Assembly: GCF_030549525.1 (NCBI RefSeq)
Contig: NZ_CP130831.1
Location: 1,079,501 to 1,143,500 of the forward strand
DNA: 64,000 bases
Origin: Stenotrophomonas sp. 704A1
Lineage (GTDB): Bacteria; Pseudomonadota; Gammaproteobacteria; Xanthomonadales; Xanthomonadaceae
Direction: 5' to 3'
Below, piece after piece: positions 7,995 to 16,941 of this stretch. The notes below the pieces were generated by a model, which worked only from the letters and a program-made list of their open reading frames with translations, had not been told where the DNA came from and made no database searches. A program made the position numbers and the translations under genes. How positions within the stretch are numbered: position 1 is the first letter of the stretch; each line of letters begins with the position of its first letter.

Positions 7995-10085
7995 TCAGAA
8001 GCGATAGCTGAGGGTGCCGGTCACTACGCGCGGGTAACCGGCGAAGCAGTCGCCGAAGGTCCGGCACGGCGCGTAGTAGCGCTTGTCGGTGAGGTTGGTG
8101 ATGTTCAGCGCCATCGTCCAGTCGCTCACCTGCACTTCCACCAGTGCATCGGCCAGGGTGTAGCTGGGCGTGATGATGCGGCCACCATTGCCGAGCGATA
8201 CCGTGTTGCCGACATGGCGCACGCCCAGGCCGATCTTCATGCGTGCTGCGTCGTCCAGCGGGAAGCCCTTGGACACCCAGGCCGAGGCCAGGTCCTGCGG
8301 GGTGTCGTTCAAGCGTTCGCCGACTTCCAGCGCGAAGTTGCTGCGGCTCACTTCGGCCTCGTTGCGCGCAACGGCGGCGGTGACCGTCAGGTCGTTGGCG
8401 AACTGGAACTGGCCTTCCAGCTCCACGCCCTTGGAGCGGATCTGCCCGGTCTGCACCACGTTCAGCACATTGTCCGGGTCGTTGGTCTGCCGGTTGGTCT
8501 CGGTGATGCGGTATGCCGCCAGGGTCAGCAGCATGCCGCGTGCAGGCTGCCACTTGATGCCCCCCTCGGCCTGGCGCCCGCGCATCGGCTTGAAGGCGCT
8601 GCCGAACAGATCCTGGCCGGACACCGGCAGGAAGGATTCGCTGTAGCTCAGGTAGGGCGACACCCCGCCGCCGAGCTCACCGATCAGGCCGGCACGATAG
8701 GTGGTGGCGTTGTCGGTCTGGCTGGACTGGCCTTCGGTCTTCGAACGCGCGTGGTCGCGGCGTGCGCCCAGCACCAGCGAAACGCGGTCGGCCCAGCGGA
8801 TCTGATCCTGCACGTACAGGCCCAGCTGGCTGGATTCCTGATCCGGCTGGCGATCCCAGCCACGGACGGTGGGGGCGATCGATACCGGTGCGTAGATGTC
8901 GATGGGGGTGCCGATGGCATCCAGACGCTGCAGCTGTTCTCTGTACTGGCTGTAGTCCACGCCGGCCAGCAGCAGATGCTGGAAGGCACCGGTGGCGAAA
9001 TCGAACTGCACCGCCGTGTCGGCGCTGAGAATCTGCACATCCGGCCGGGTGCCATAGGCGGTGCGGTTGACCACGCGGCGGTCGGCGTCGATGAACGGGT
9101 TCTCCGGATTGCTGTAGCTGTCCACGTACAGCTGCTGCAGCGTGGTGCTGCCATCGATGTAGCGCACGGCCGAGCGCAGGCTGGCCACGTCGCTGAAGCG
9201 ATGGTCGAACAGCGCGGTCAGGCTGTAGACGCGCGAATCGATGCGGTCGAAGTCGCGGTCGCCGATGAAGGTGGACGGATCCAGGCGGCGCCCGGGCGGC
9301 GCCAGCAGGGTCGCGGCCAACGGCAGGAACTGCTGGCTGGAGCCGGTCCTGTCGTGCTGGTAGCTGGCCAGCAGGGTCAGGCTGCTGCGCTCGTTGCGCC
9401 AGCTGATCGACGGCGCCAGGTAGACACGGTCGTCATTGAGCACATCGGTCTGCATGTTCGATTCGCGCACCACACCAACAACGCGGCCCGCAAGGGTGCC
9501 ATCGCTGTTCAACGCACCGCCGACATCGCCCTGCAGCTGCCTGCGATCGAAGCTGCCCAGCTGCAGGCCGAGCTCACCGCGGGCTGCACCGAAGTCCGGG
9601 CGCTTGCTCATCGCATTGATGATGCCGCCGGTGGCGCCGGCACCGTACAGCACCGAAGACGGACCGCGCAGCACTTCCACCCGTTCCAGGCCATAGATCT
9701 CCGGGCGGGCCAGGGGGCTGAACCCATAGCTGCGGCGCAGGCCATCCTGGTACTGCACCGGATCCAGCCCGCGCACCGAGCTGGCATCGTTGCGGGTATC
9801 CAGGCCCCAGGCGTCAGCGGTGACGCCCGCGCTGTAGCGCAGTACTTCCTGCAGGTTGTGCGCGCCGCGGTCGCTGAACAGCTGTTGGGTGACCACGCTG
9901 ATGGCCTGCGGCGTCTCGGTCAGCGCGGTGTCGGTCTTGGTCGCGGTGCTGGCCCGATCGGCCACCACGCTCACCTTGTCCAGGGTGCGCGCCGCCGGGC
10001 TGTCCTGGGCCTGGGCCATGGTCGCGGCCAGCAGGGAGGGCAGGGCAAGCGTGTACAGCAGCGGACGCGGTGGCAGGGCAGGCAT
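7995..10085 (-). CDS. TonB-dependent siderophore receptor
   Basis: The 696-residue outer-membrane protein has a signal peptide ending about residue 26 (MAQAQ), a plug domain (about 45-155, with LEVLRYSAGV-like QEVLRYSAGV, SVRGLDPVQYQDG and VEVLRGPSSVLYGAGATGGI) and a 22-strand beta-barrel. The terminal phenylalanine (GTLSYRF) is typical for outer-membrane insertion. The plug is of the ferric-siderophore type (FhuA/FpvA class). It lacks the N-terminal signalling extension of FecA/FpvA transducers. It follows the histidine kinase gene by about 100 bp in the same direction, so it may be read with the two-component system or from its own iron-responsive promoter. Confidence 0.88.
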   Translation of the reverse strand: MPALPPRPLLYTLALPSLLAATMAQAQDSPAARTLDKVSVVADRASTATKTDTALTETPQAISVVTQQLFSDRGAHNLQEVLRYSAGVTADAWGLDTRNDASSVRGLDPVQYQDGLRRSYGFSPLARPEIYGLERVEVLRGPSSVLYGAGATGGIINAMSKRPDFGAARGELGLQLGSFDRRQLQGDVGGALNSDGTLAGRVVGVVRESNMQTDVLNDDRVYLAPSISWRNERSSLTLLASYQHDRTGSSQQFLPLAATLLAPPGRRLDPSTFIGDRDFDRIDSRVYSLTALFDHRFSDVASLRSAVRYIDGSTTLQQLYVDSYSNPENPFIDADRRVVNRTAYGTRPDVQILSADTAVQFDFATGAFQHLLLAGVDYSQYREQLQRLDAIGTPIDIYAPVSIAPTVRGWDRQPDQESSQLGLYVQDQIRWADRVSLVLGARRDHARSKTEGQSSQTDNATTYRAGLIGELGGGVSPYLSYSESFLPVSGQDLFGSAFKPMRGRQAEGGIKWQPARGMLLTLAAYRITETNRQTNDPDNVLNVVQTGQIRSKGVELEGQFQFANDLTVTAAVARNEAEVSRSNFALEVGERLNDTPQDLASAWVSKGFPLDDAARMKIGLGVRHVGNTVSLGNGGRIITPSYTLADALVEVQVSDWTMALNITNLTDKRYYAPCRTFGDCFAGYPRVVTGTLSYRF

Positions 10086-10137
10086 CGGAAGTGACCCGGG
10101 AGAGACGGTGACGGCGGATTATCCGGATGCCCGTGCT

Positions 10138-10156
10138 CAAATACAAATGATTCCCA
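10138..10156 (-). promoter_or_regulatory. Weak Fur-box-like A/T-rich site
   Basis: A short A/T-rich 19-mer (CAAATACAAATGATTCCCA on the plus strand) stands out in GC-rich DNA 53 bp before the TonB receptor start. It only partly matches the Fur consensus of NAT-A-AT units. Iron control of siderophore receptors is usual, so this is a candidate, not a firm call. Confidence 0.25.
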
Positions 10157-10185
10157 AGTGCGGTTGGGCGTGCTGCGGTCGCGCG

Positions 10186-11571
10186 TCAGGGCAGGCCGTC
10201 GGCGGCGGCGCGGATGCTCATCCAGGCGCCGCCCCCGGGGGCGCTGCCAGCGCGCACCCGGAAGCCGTGCAGGCCGGTGATGGCGGCCACGATCGACAGG
10301 CCCAGCCCGAACCCGGGCCCCTGGCTGGCGCTGCTGCTGCCGCGATAGAAGCGCTGGTAGATCAGCGTTCGGTCCTGCGCCGGGATGCCCGGACCACTGT
10401 CGATCACATCGATCCTGGGGGCGCCGTGGTCGTCCACCGCACGCAGCAGGATGCGCCCATGGGCCGGGGTGAACTGCAGCGCATTGGACAGCAGGTTGGC
10501 CAGCGCCTCGAACAGCAGCTCGCGGTCGCCGCGCAGCGCACCGATCTGCGGGTCCACCTGCAGCTGCAGCAGCTGCTGCTTCTCTTCGGCCAGTGGCAGG
10601 TAGAACTGGTGCAGTTCCTGCAGCAGGTCGGCAATGTCGACCGCGTCGAATGCCGAGCGCCGCTGCTGGCTTTCCAGTTCGGATACCCGCAGCAGCGCAG
10701 CGAAGCGCGCCATCAGCATGTCGGTCTCAGCCAGTGCATTGTCCAGCGGTGCCACGTGCGGGTGCTGATCGTCTAGGCCCACCCGCAGGCGGTACAGGTG
10801 CGCGCGCAGCCGGGTCAGCGGGGTGCGCAGATCGTGGGCGATGCTGTCGCAGACACCTTTGACTTCGGTCATCAGCTGTTCGATGCGCTCCAGCATGGCG
10901 TTGACGATGCTGGACAGCCGGTCGATCTCATCGCGGCGGTTGGAGACCGGCAGGCGCTGGCCGAGATCGCCGGCGATGATGCGGTTGGTCGCGGCTTCGA
11001 TCTGCTGGATCCGCTTCAACGGGCGCCGGCGCAGGATATGCCAACCCACCAGCCCGGGGATGACGGTCAGCGACACGCCCCACAGCAGTGCATCGAGGAT
11101 GATGCTGTTGACCGCCATGAGCTTGCCATTCTGGCGCACGAATACCAGCGTGCGGCCATCGCGGGTTACTACGCCCAGCGCACTGCCACCGTTCTCGTGG
11201 CGGCCATCGGCCAGCGTCCAACCGTCGACCGCATGCGAGTTGCCATCCAGCGGCAGTCCCGCGGGGATTGCCGTCAACGGGCCCGCCATCGGCATGCCGG
11301 CCTTGTCGAACAACCCATAGGTATAGACCTGGTGCAGATCGAAGCGCTGGCTGTCACGCAGCGCTTCATCCAGCGCCGGCCCGTCGAAGCTCATGAACAG
11401 GTGGGCGCGCTGCTGCAGGCCCGATTCGGTCAGGTCACTGAGGTAATCCGAGATGCGCCAGTACATCACGCCCAGCAGCAGGCTCGACCACGCCACGAAC
11501 AGGATGCAGTACAGCCCCAGCAGTCTGCTGCTGGAAGAGCGCCAGTGGTCAGGATTGCGCGTTGAAGACAT
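10186..11571 (-). CDS. Membrane sensor histidine kinase
   Basis: This 461-residue kinase has two transmembrane helices (about 17-37 and 160-180) around a periplasmic sensor loop of about 120 residues, then a HAMP domain, the phosphoacceptor box SIAHDLRTPLTRLRAH with His near residue 246, and an HATPase with N box (LANLLSNALQFT), G1 (DSGPGI) and G2 (GFGLGLS). It overlaps the upstream response regulator gene by about 20 bp, so the pair is translationally coupled. By position it should phosphorylate that regulator and control the divergent RND pump and perhaps the TonB receptor. An ATG four codons upstream is also possible. Confidence 0.88.
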   Translation of the reverse strand: MSSTRNPDHWRSSSSRLLGLYCILFVAWSSLLLGVMYWRISDYLSDLTESGLQQRAHLFMSFDGPALDEALRDSQRFDLHQVYTYGLFDKAGMPMAGPLTAIPAGLPLDGNSHAVDGWTLADGRHENGGSALGVVTRDGRTLVFVRQNGKLMAVNSIILDALLWGVSLTVIPGLVGWHILRRRPLKRIQQIEAATNRIIAGDLGQRLPVSNRRDEIDRLSSIVNAMLERIEQLMTEVKGVCDSIAHDLRTPLTRLRAHLYRLRVGLDDQHPHVAPLDNALAETDMLMARFAALLRVSELESQQRRSAFDAVDIADLLQELHQFYLPLAEEKQQLLQLQVDPQIGALRGDRELLFEALANLLSNALQFTPAHGRILLRAVDDHGAPRIDVIDSGPGIPAQDRTLIYQRFYRGSSSASQGPGFGLGLSIVAAITGLHGFRVRAGSAPGGGAWMSIRAAADGLP

Positions 11572-12232
11572 ATCCGGTTCCACGTACGGTGGTGATCGGC
11601 TGCGGGCGGCCGGGTTGTTCGATGCGCTTGCGCACGCGGCCGATGTGCACGTCGATCAGGTTGGTGCCCGGGTCGAAGTGGTAGCCCCAGACTTCCTGGA
11701 ACAGCATGCTGCGGGTGACCACCTGGCCGGCGTTGCGGACCAGGAATTCGAGCAGCTTGAACTCGGTGGGCAGCAGTGCGATCTCCTGGCCGCCGCGTCG
11801 GGCCGAACGGGTCATCAGGTCCAGTTCCAGGTCACCGGCACGCAGCACGCTGTCGATGGCGCCGGCCTGCCGCTGGCGCCGGACCAGCACTTCCACGCGG
11901 GCCGCCATCTCATCCGAGGCAAACGGCTTGGTCAGGTAATCATCGCCGCCGGCGCGCAGGCCACGCACACGCTCATCCACATCGGACAGCGCACTGATCA
12001 TCAGCACCGGCGTGGTGATGCATTCGCGGCGCAGTGTAGTGACCAGGGCCAGGCCATCGATGCCGGGCAGCATGCGGTCCAGGGTGATCACCGCATACTC
12101 GCCGGAGCGCGCCAGGGCCAGGCCGCTGCTGCCGTCGGCCGCCACATCGACGTCGAAGCCATGGCTGCGCAGTTCGGTGGCGATTTCCTCTGCGGTGACA
12201 AGGTCGTCCTCGATGGTGAGTACGCGTGGCAT
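11549..12232 (-). CDS. OmpR-family response regulator
   Basis: This 227-residue regulator has a receiver domain (acidic pocket EDD at 8-10, phosphoacceptor Asp52 in VITLDRMLPG, Lys in DDYLTKPF) and a C-terminal winged helix with RTGYVF-type end (TTVRGTGYVFNAQS). It is encoded directly before its kinase, and 153 bp of shared upstream DNA separate it from the divergent efflux genes. The dyad ATGAAA-AATG-TTTCAT at 12290-12305 is a possible binding site. The arrangement recalls smeRySy/smeYZ and smeRS/smeABC, but I cannot equate it with either. Confidence 0.9.
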   Translation of the reverse strand: MPRVLTIEDDLVTAEEIATELRSHGFDVDVAADGSSGLALARSGEYAVITLDRMLPGIDGLALVTTLRRECITTPVLMISALSDVDERVRGLRAGGDDYLTKPFASDEMAARVEVLVRRQRQAGAIDSVLRAGDLELDLMTRSARRGGQEIALLPTEFKLLEFLVRNAGQVVTRSMLFQEVWGYHFDPGTNLIDVHIGRVRKRIEQPGRPQPITTVRGTGYVFNAQS

Positions 12233-12289
12233 GGGCCAGTATGCAGAGTGGGACAGGGCCATCCTCGCAACCGCGGGCAGCCACTGCAA

Positions 12290-12305
12290 ATGAAAAATGT
12301 TTCAT
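12290..12305. promoter_or_regulatory. A/T-rich dyad between response regulator and RND operon
   Basis: ATGAAA-AATG-TTTCAT is a perfect 6-bp inverted repeat in the divergent promoter region, 58 bp from the regulator start and 81 bp from the adaptor start. A TATATT hexamer at 12340-12345 could be a -10 element for the pump. Binding by the response regulator is inferred. Confidence 0.4.
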
Positions 12306-12385
12306 GCGGCATTTAGCAGGATCGTACCGCCGCGTCTTCTATATTCGGCGCCGAACGCTCCCCCACGCGTGGAACCCTTTCGCCG

Positions 12386-13561
12386 ATGACCCGTTTCGAC
12401 TCCCCCCACTACCGTCCCTGGCCGTTGCCGCGAACCGCGGGCCTGCCACTGCTGGCGCTGGCCCTGGCCGGCCTGCTGGCCGCCTGTGGCAAGGACACGC
12501 CCAAGCCCGCTGCAGCGGCGCCGGAAGTGACCGTGGTGACCCTGCGCAACCAGCCGCTGGCGCTGCAGCAGGAGCTGCCGGGGCGCACCGTGGCCTCGCA
12601 GGAATCGGACGTGCGCCCGCAGGTCGACGGCGTGCTGGTGAAGCGCCTGTTCGAGCAGGGCCAGTGGGTGAAGGCCGGGCAACCGCTGTTCCAGATCGAG
12701 CCAGCGCTGTACCAGGCCGCGCTGAACGAGGCGCAGGCGAACCTGAAGACCGCCGAGGCCGCAGCGGTGACCGCGCGGCTGCGGGCGCAGCGCATGCAGG
12801 TGCTCGGCAAGGAGCAGCTGGCCGCGCGCCAGGACGTGGACGATGCGATTGCCAGCAACCAGCAGGCCGCAGCTGCGGCGCAGGCCGCACAGGCAGCCCG
12901 GGATACCGCCAGCACGCGGCTGGGGTTCGCCACGGTGACCGCGCCGATCGCCGGGCGCATCGGCCGCGCGCTGTTCACCCCGGGCGCGCTGGTCACCTCC
13001 GGCCAGGCCGACCCGCTGGCGCGGGTCCAGCAGATGGATCCGATGAACGTGGACATCACCCAGTCCAGCAACGAGTACCTGGCACTGCGCCGCGCCATCG
13101 CCGAGGGAGGCGTGCAGGCCGACTCGGCACCGGTGCGGCTGCGCCTGTCCGATGGCAGCGACTATCCGCTGCCGGGCACGCTGGAATTCGCCGACATCGA
13201 TGTGCAGCAGGAGACCGGCAGCATCACCCTGCGCGCGCGTTTTCCCAATCCCGAGGGGCAGCTGCTGCCGGGCATGTACGTGCGGGCACAGGTCGGGCAG
13301 GGTACCCGGCAGCAGGCGCTGCTGGTGCCGCAGGCGGCCGTGGACCGCAGCCCCAAGGGCGAGGCGCAGGTGTGGCTGGTGGACAAGGACGGCAAGGCGC
13401 GGCTGCGCCTGTTCCGGACCGCACGCGCCGTCGCTGACCAGTGGCTGGTGCTGGATGGCCTGGCGGCCGGCGACCAGGTGGTGGTGGCGGGCGCGCAGGG
13501 CCTGGCCGATGGCATGCCGGTGCGGCTGAAGCCCGCGCCGGCACCTGCAGCGAAGGACTGA
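12386..13561 (+). CDS. RND efflux periplasmic adaptor lipoprotein (HlyD/AcrA family)
   Basis: This 391-residue membrane-fusion protein begins with a lipoprotein signal and lipobox (LLAAC, Cys34). It has the family barrel-hairpin architecture: lipoyl half-motifs (VRPQVDGVLVKRLFEQGQWVK and TAPIAGRIGRALFTPGALV), an alanine-rich coiled-coil hairpin (about residues 110-175), a beta-barrel and a membrane-proximal domain. It would link the RND pump to an outer-membrane channel such as a TolC homologue. The pump gene starts 4 bp after its stop, so the two form an operon. There is no outer-membrane factor gene, so the channel must come from elsewhere in the genome. Confidence 0.92.
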   Translation: MTRFDSPHYRPWPLPRTAGLPLLALALAGLLAACGKDTPKPAAAAPEVTVVTLRNQPLALQQELPGRTVASQESDVRPQVDGVLVKRLFEQGQWVKAGQPLFQIEPALYQAALNEAQANLKTAEAAAVTARLRAQRMQVLGKEQLAARQDVDDAIASNQQAAAAAQAAQAARDTASTRLGFATVTAPIAGRIGRALFTPGALVTSGQADPLARVQQMDPMNVDITQSSNEYLALRRAIAEGGVQADSAPVRLRLSDGSDYPLPGTLEFADIDVQQETGSITLRARFPNPEGQLLPGMYVRAQVGQGTRQQALLVPQAAVDRSPKGEAQVWLVDKDGKARLRLFRTARAVADQWLVLDGLAAGDQVVVAGAQGLADGMPVRLKPAPAPAAKD

Positions 13562-13565
13562 GCGC

Positions 13566-16500
13566 ATGCTGCCGCGCTTCTTCATCCATCGCCCGGTGTT
13601 CGCCTGGGTCCTGGCGATCTGCATCATGGCCTTCGGCACCATCGCGGTGACCCAGCTTCCGGTCGAGCAGTACCCGGACATCGCACCGCCGCAGGTCAAC
13701 ATCACCGCCAACTACACCGGCGCCTCGGCGCAGACGGTGGAGGACAGCGTCACCCAGGTGATCGAACAGCAGATCAAGGGGATCGACCACCTGCTGTATT
13801 TCTCGTCCACCAGTTCGTCGTCGGGCCAGGCGCGCATCACGGTCACCTTCGACCAGAGCGCCGACCCCGATATCGCCCAGGTGCAGGTGCAGAACAGCGT
13901 CAACCAGGCCATCAACCGGCTGCCGCAGGAAGTGCAGCAGCAGGGCGTGACCGTGGCCAAGTCGCAGGGCGACTCGCTGATGGTGGTCTCGCTGTACGAC
14001 ACCAGCCGGCGCATGGAACGGGTGGATGTCTCCGATTTCCTGGTCAGCAGCGTGCAGGACCCGATCAGCCGCATTCCCGGTGTGGGCGAGATCAACGTGT
14101 TCGGCTCGGCCTACGCGATGCGGGTGTGGCTGGACCCGCACAAGCTGCGCGCCTATGACCTGATGCCGTCGGACGTGCGCAGCGCGATCCAGGCACAGAA
14201 CACCCAGGTGACCGCCGGCGAGCTGGGCGCGATGCCGTCCAGCCCCACCCAGAGCCTCAACGCCACAGTCACCGCGCAATCGCGCCTGCAGACCCCCGAG
14301 CAGTTCCGCGCGATCATCCTGCGTACCCTGCCCAGCGGCGCTGCGGTGCTGCTGGGCGACGTGGCGCGGGTCGAGATCGGTGCGGAGAATTACCAGACCA
14401 GCAGTTATCTCAATGGCTACCCGGCGGCCGGCTTCTCGGTGACCCTGGCGTCCGGCGCCAACGCCCTGGCCACTGCCGATGCGGTGCGCGCGGAGATCGA
14501 GCGGTTGCGGCCGACCTTCCCGCCCGGGCTGCAGGTGGCCTACCCGCGTGACAGCACGCCGTTCGTGCGGGTTTCGATCGAGGGGGTCATCCACACCCTG
14601 ATCGAGGCCATCGTGCTGGTGGTGGTGGTGATGTTCCTGTTCCTGCAGAACGTGCGCGCCACGCTGATCCCGGCGATCACGGTACCGGTGGTACTGCTGG
14701 GTACCTTCGGGGTGCTGGCCGTCGCCGGCTTCACCATCAATACGCTCACGCTGTTTGCGATGGTGCTGGCGATCGGCCTGCTGGTCGACGATGCGATCGT
14801 GGTGGTGGAGAACGTGGAGCGCATCATTCACGAAGAACACCTGCCACCGCGCGAGGCGACCGAGAAGTCGATGGGTGAGATCACCGGCGCGCTGATCGGC
14901 ATCACCGTGGTGCTCGGTGCCGTGTTCCTGCCGATGGCGCTGTTCGGCGGTTCCACCGGCATCATCTATCGCCAGTTCTCGATCACGATTGCCTCTGCCA
15001 TGGCATTGTCGGCACTGGTCGCGCTGACGCTGACGCCGGCACTGTGCGCGACGCTGCTCAAGCCGTCGTCCGCGCAGAAGCCGCAGGGGCGCTTCTTCAG
15101 GGCGTTCAACCGTGGCGTTGAACGCAGCCAGGCAGGCTACCAGGACCGGCTCGGCGGCGTCGTTGCACGCCCGCGACGCTGGATGGCGTTCTACCTGCTG
15201 CTGGCGATCGCGATGGTCGCGCTGTATGCGCGCATGCCCACCGGCTTCCTGCCGGTGGAAGACCAGGGCCAGGTGACCTTCCAGTTCTCCACCCCGGAGG
15301 GCACGCCGATGGCGCGCACCGAGGCACTGGGTGCGCAGATCAGCCGCTACTTCATGGAGCACGAGAAGCAGAACCTGGACGTGGTGTTCGTGGTGGTGGG
15401 CCGCAACAATGCCGGCACCGGCCAGAATGCCGGGCAGGGCTTCCTGGCACTGAAGCCGTGGGATGAGCGCAGCGGCGACAACACCGCTGCGGCCATCATC
15501 GCGCGCGCCAACGCCTACTTCCGCAGGCTGCCCGATGCCCGGGTCAACGTGCTGGCGCCACCGGCAGTGCGGGGGCTGGGCCAGTCCAGCGGCTTCGAGC
15601 TGTGGCTGCAGGACACCCGTGCGGCCGGGCGGGTGGCGCTGCAGGCGGCGCAGGAACAGGTGGTGCGCGCCGCCGGTGCAGACGACGGACTCACCTCGGT
15701 GCGCCTGAACGGGCTTGGCGACAAGGCCGAACTGCGGCTGGACATCGACCATGCCCAGGCCAGTGCGCTGGGGCTGGCCCAGGCCGACATCAATTCCACG
15801 CTGTCCGCTGCCTGGGGCGGTAGCTACATCAACGATTTCCTTGATCGCGGCCGGGTCAAGCGTGTCTACATGCAGGGCGACCAGCCCTATCGCAGCGTGC
15901 CCGACGACATCGGCCAATGGTATGTGCGCGGCGGCAACGGCCAGATGGCCTCGTTCGCCAGCTTCGCCAGCAGTCACTGGTCGCGCGGCCCGCAGCTGCA
16001 GCAGCGCTTCAACGGCCTGCCGGCGATGCAGATCCAGGGCAGTGCCGCCGAAGGCCGCAGCTCGGGCGAGGCGATGCAGCGCATGCAGGCACTGGTCGCC
16101 GACCAGCCCGGGTTCGACCTGCAGTGGAGCGGCCTGTCCTACCAGGAGCAGCTGGCCAGCAACCAGACGCTGTGGCTGTACACCGCTTCCATCGCCTTCA
16201 TTTTCCTGTGCCTGGCCGCGCTCTATGAGAGCTGGACGGTGCCGGTGGCGGTGGTGCTGGTCATTCCCCTGGGCGTGATCGGTACGGTGCTGGCGACCAC
16301 CGCGGCCGGGTTCGTCAATGACATCTACTTCCAGGTGGGCCTGCTGACCACCATCGGCCTGTCGGCGAAGAACGCGATCCTGATCGTCGAGTTCGCCGAG
16401 GCCCGCTATCGTGCCGGCAGTTCGGCGGTGGAGGCGGCGCTGCAGGGCGCGCGCCTGCGCCTGCGGCCGATCGTGATGACCTCCCTGGCCTTCGTGGCCG

Positions 16501-16667
16501 GCGTGATCCCGCTGGCGCTGGCCACCGGTGCCGGTGCGGTCAGCCGCCGCGAGATCGGCATCAGCGTGATCGGTGGAATGCTCTCCGGCACCGTGCTGGC
16601 GGTGGTGCTGGTGCCGCTGTTCTTCGTGCTGGTGCGGCGGCTGGGCCGGGCGCGGCCGACGCCATGA
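13566..16667 (+). CDS. RND multidrug efflux pump, inner-membrane subunit (AcrB/HAE1 type)
   Basis: The 1033-residue protein has the full HAE1 layout: N-terminal RFFIHRPVFAWVLAI helix, two large periplasmic loops and twelve transmembrane helices. The proton-relay aspartates lie in GLLVDDAIVVVENV (Asp408 and Asp409, matching AcrB 407/408), and the relay lysine is in SAKNAILIVEFAEA. It exports hydrophobic or amphiphilic drugs using proton motive force. The TCS-controlled layout without an outer-membrane gene is like smeYZ, but the location between qnr and soxR does not match my memory of that locus, so I give no symbol. Confidence 0.93.
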   Translation: MLPRFFIHRPVFAWVLAICIMAFGTIAVTQLPVEQYPDIAPPQVNITANYTGASAQTVEDSVTQVIEQQIKGIDHLLYFSSTSSSSGQARITVTFDQSADPDIAQVQVQNSVNQAINRLPQEVQQQGVTVAKSQGDSLMVVSLYDTSRRMERVDVSDFLVSSVQDPISRIPGVGEINVFGSAYAMRVWLDPHKLRAYDLMPSDVRSAIQAQNTQVTAGELGAMPSSPTQSLNATVTAQSRLQTPEQFRAIILRTLPSGAAVLLGDVARVEIGAENYQTSSYLNGYPAAGFSVTLASGANALATADAVRAEIERLRPTFPPGLQVAYPRDSTPFVRVSIEGVIHTLIEAIVLVVVVMFLFLQNVRATLIPAITVPVVLLGTFGVLAVAGFTINTLTLFAMVLAIGLLVDDAIVVVENVERIIHEEHLPPREATEKSMGEITGALIGITVVLGAVFLPMALFGGSTGIIYRQFSITIASAMALSALVALTLTPALCATLLKPSSAQKPQGRFFRAFNRGVERSQAGYQDRLGGVVARPRRWMAFYLLLAIAMVALYARMPTGFLPVEDQGQVTFQFSTPEGTPMARTEALGAQISRYFMEHEKQNLDVVFVVVGRNNAGTGQNAGQGFLALKPWDERSGDNTAAAIIARANAYFRRLPDARVNVLAPPAVRGLGQSSGFELWLQDTRAAGRVALQAAQEQVVRAAGADDGLTSVRLNGLGDKAELRLDIDHAQASALGLAQADINSTLSAAWGGSYINDFLDRGRVKRVYMQGDQPYRSVPDDIGQWYVRGGNGQMASFASFASSHWSRGPQLQQRFNGLPAMQIQGSAAEGRSSGEAMQRMQALVADQPGFDLQWSGLSYQEQLASNQTLWLYTASIAFIFLCLAALYESWTVPVAVVLVIPLGVIGTVLATTAAGFVNDIYFQVGLLTTIGLSAKNAILIVEFAEARYRAGSSAVEAALQGARLRLRPIVMTSLAFVAGVIPLALATGAGAVSRREIGISVIGGMLSGTVLAVVLVPLFFVLVRRLGRARPTP

Positions 16668-16764
16668 GCGCGGGCCGGCTGTCATGTTCCCGCCGCAGTG
16701 CCCTCACCCGGTCTTGGCCCGGCCGCCGGTAGGGTAGAGCGTCCCCGTCCCCCGGAGACCTGCC

Positions 16765-16941
16765 ATGTGGTTGCTTGACCGGTTGTGGCCCCCGCGCCCG
16801 CCCGCCATGGCTGATCGGCCGCCGTCCAGCGCGGCCCCGCCGGTGCGACGGACGCTGCTGAAGCGCCCGCTGCGCGTAGGGCGGGCCAGCATGGCGCCCT
16901 GGCAGAAAGTCGCGCCGCCGGTGCGGCGCAGCCGCCACTAG
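16765..16941 (+). CDS. Possible small Pro/Arg-rich protein, 58 residues
   Basis: An ATG at 16765 is preceded by GGAG at 8 bases. The frame stays open for 58 codons, giving a basic, proline-rich peptide (MWLLDRLWPPRPP at the start, ending PPVRRSRH). It has no recognised domain. It ends 4 bp into the 3' end of the convergent GFA gene. The good ribosome site argues for it; composition and lack of known relatives argue against it. Confidence 0.3.
   Translation: MWLLDRLWPPRPPAMADRPPSSAAPPVRRTLLKRPLRVGRASMAPWQKVAPPVRRSRH

Noticed and set aside
7595..8011. A 138-codon plus-strand frame in the gap before the TonB receptor.
   Set aside because: The peptide is rich in Cys, Trp, Arg and His without a domain, has no ribosome site and runs into the antisense of the receptor gene.
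11549..16667. Identification of the pump and its regulators as SmeYZ/SmeRySy.
   Set aside because: The divergent TCS-RND layout fits, but the qnr/soxR neighbourhood does not fit my memory of that locus, and I cannot compare sequences here.
13224..16685. A 1153-codon open frame antisense to the RND pump.
   Set aside because: Long antisense frames are common in high-GC genes; its Gln/His/Arg-rich composition is typical of a shadow of the real gene.
16750..16764. GGAGACCTGCC resembles the B12 box of a cobalamin riboswitch.
   Set aside because: The other conserved parts of the riboswitch are not present in the 97 bp upstream, and no cobalamin gene follows.
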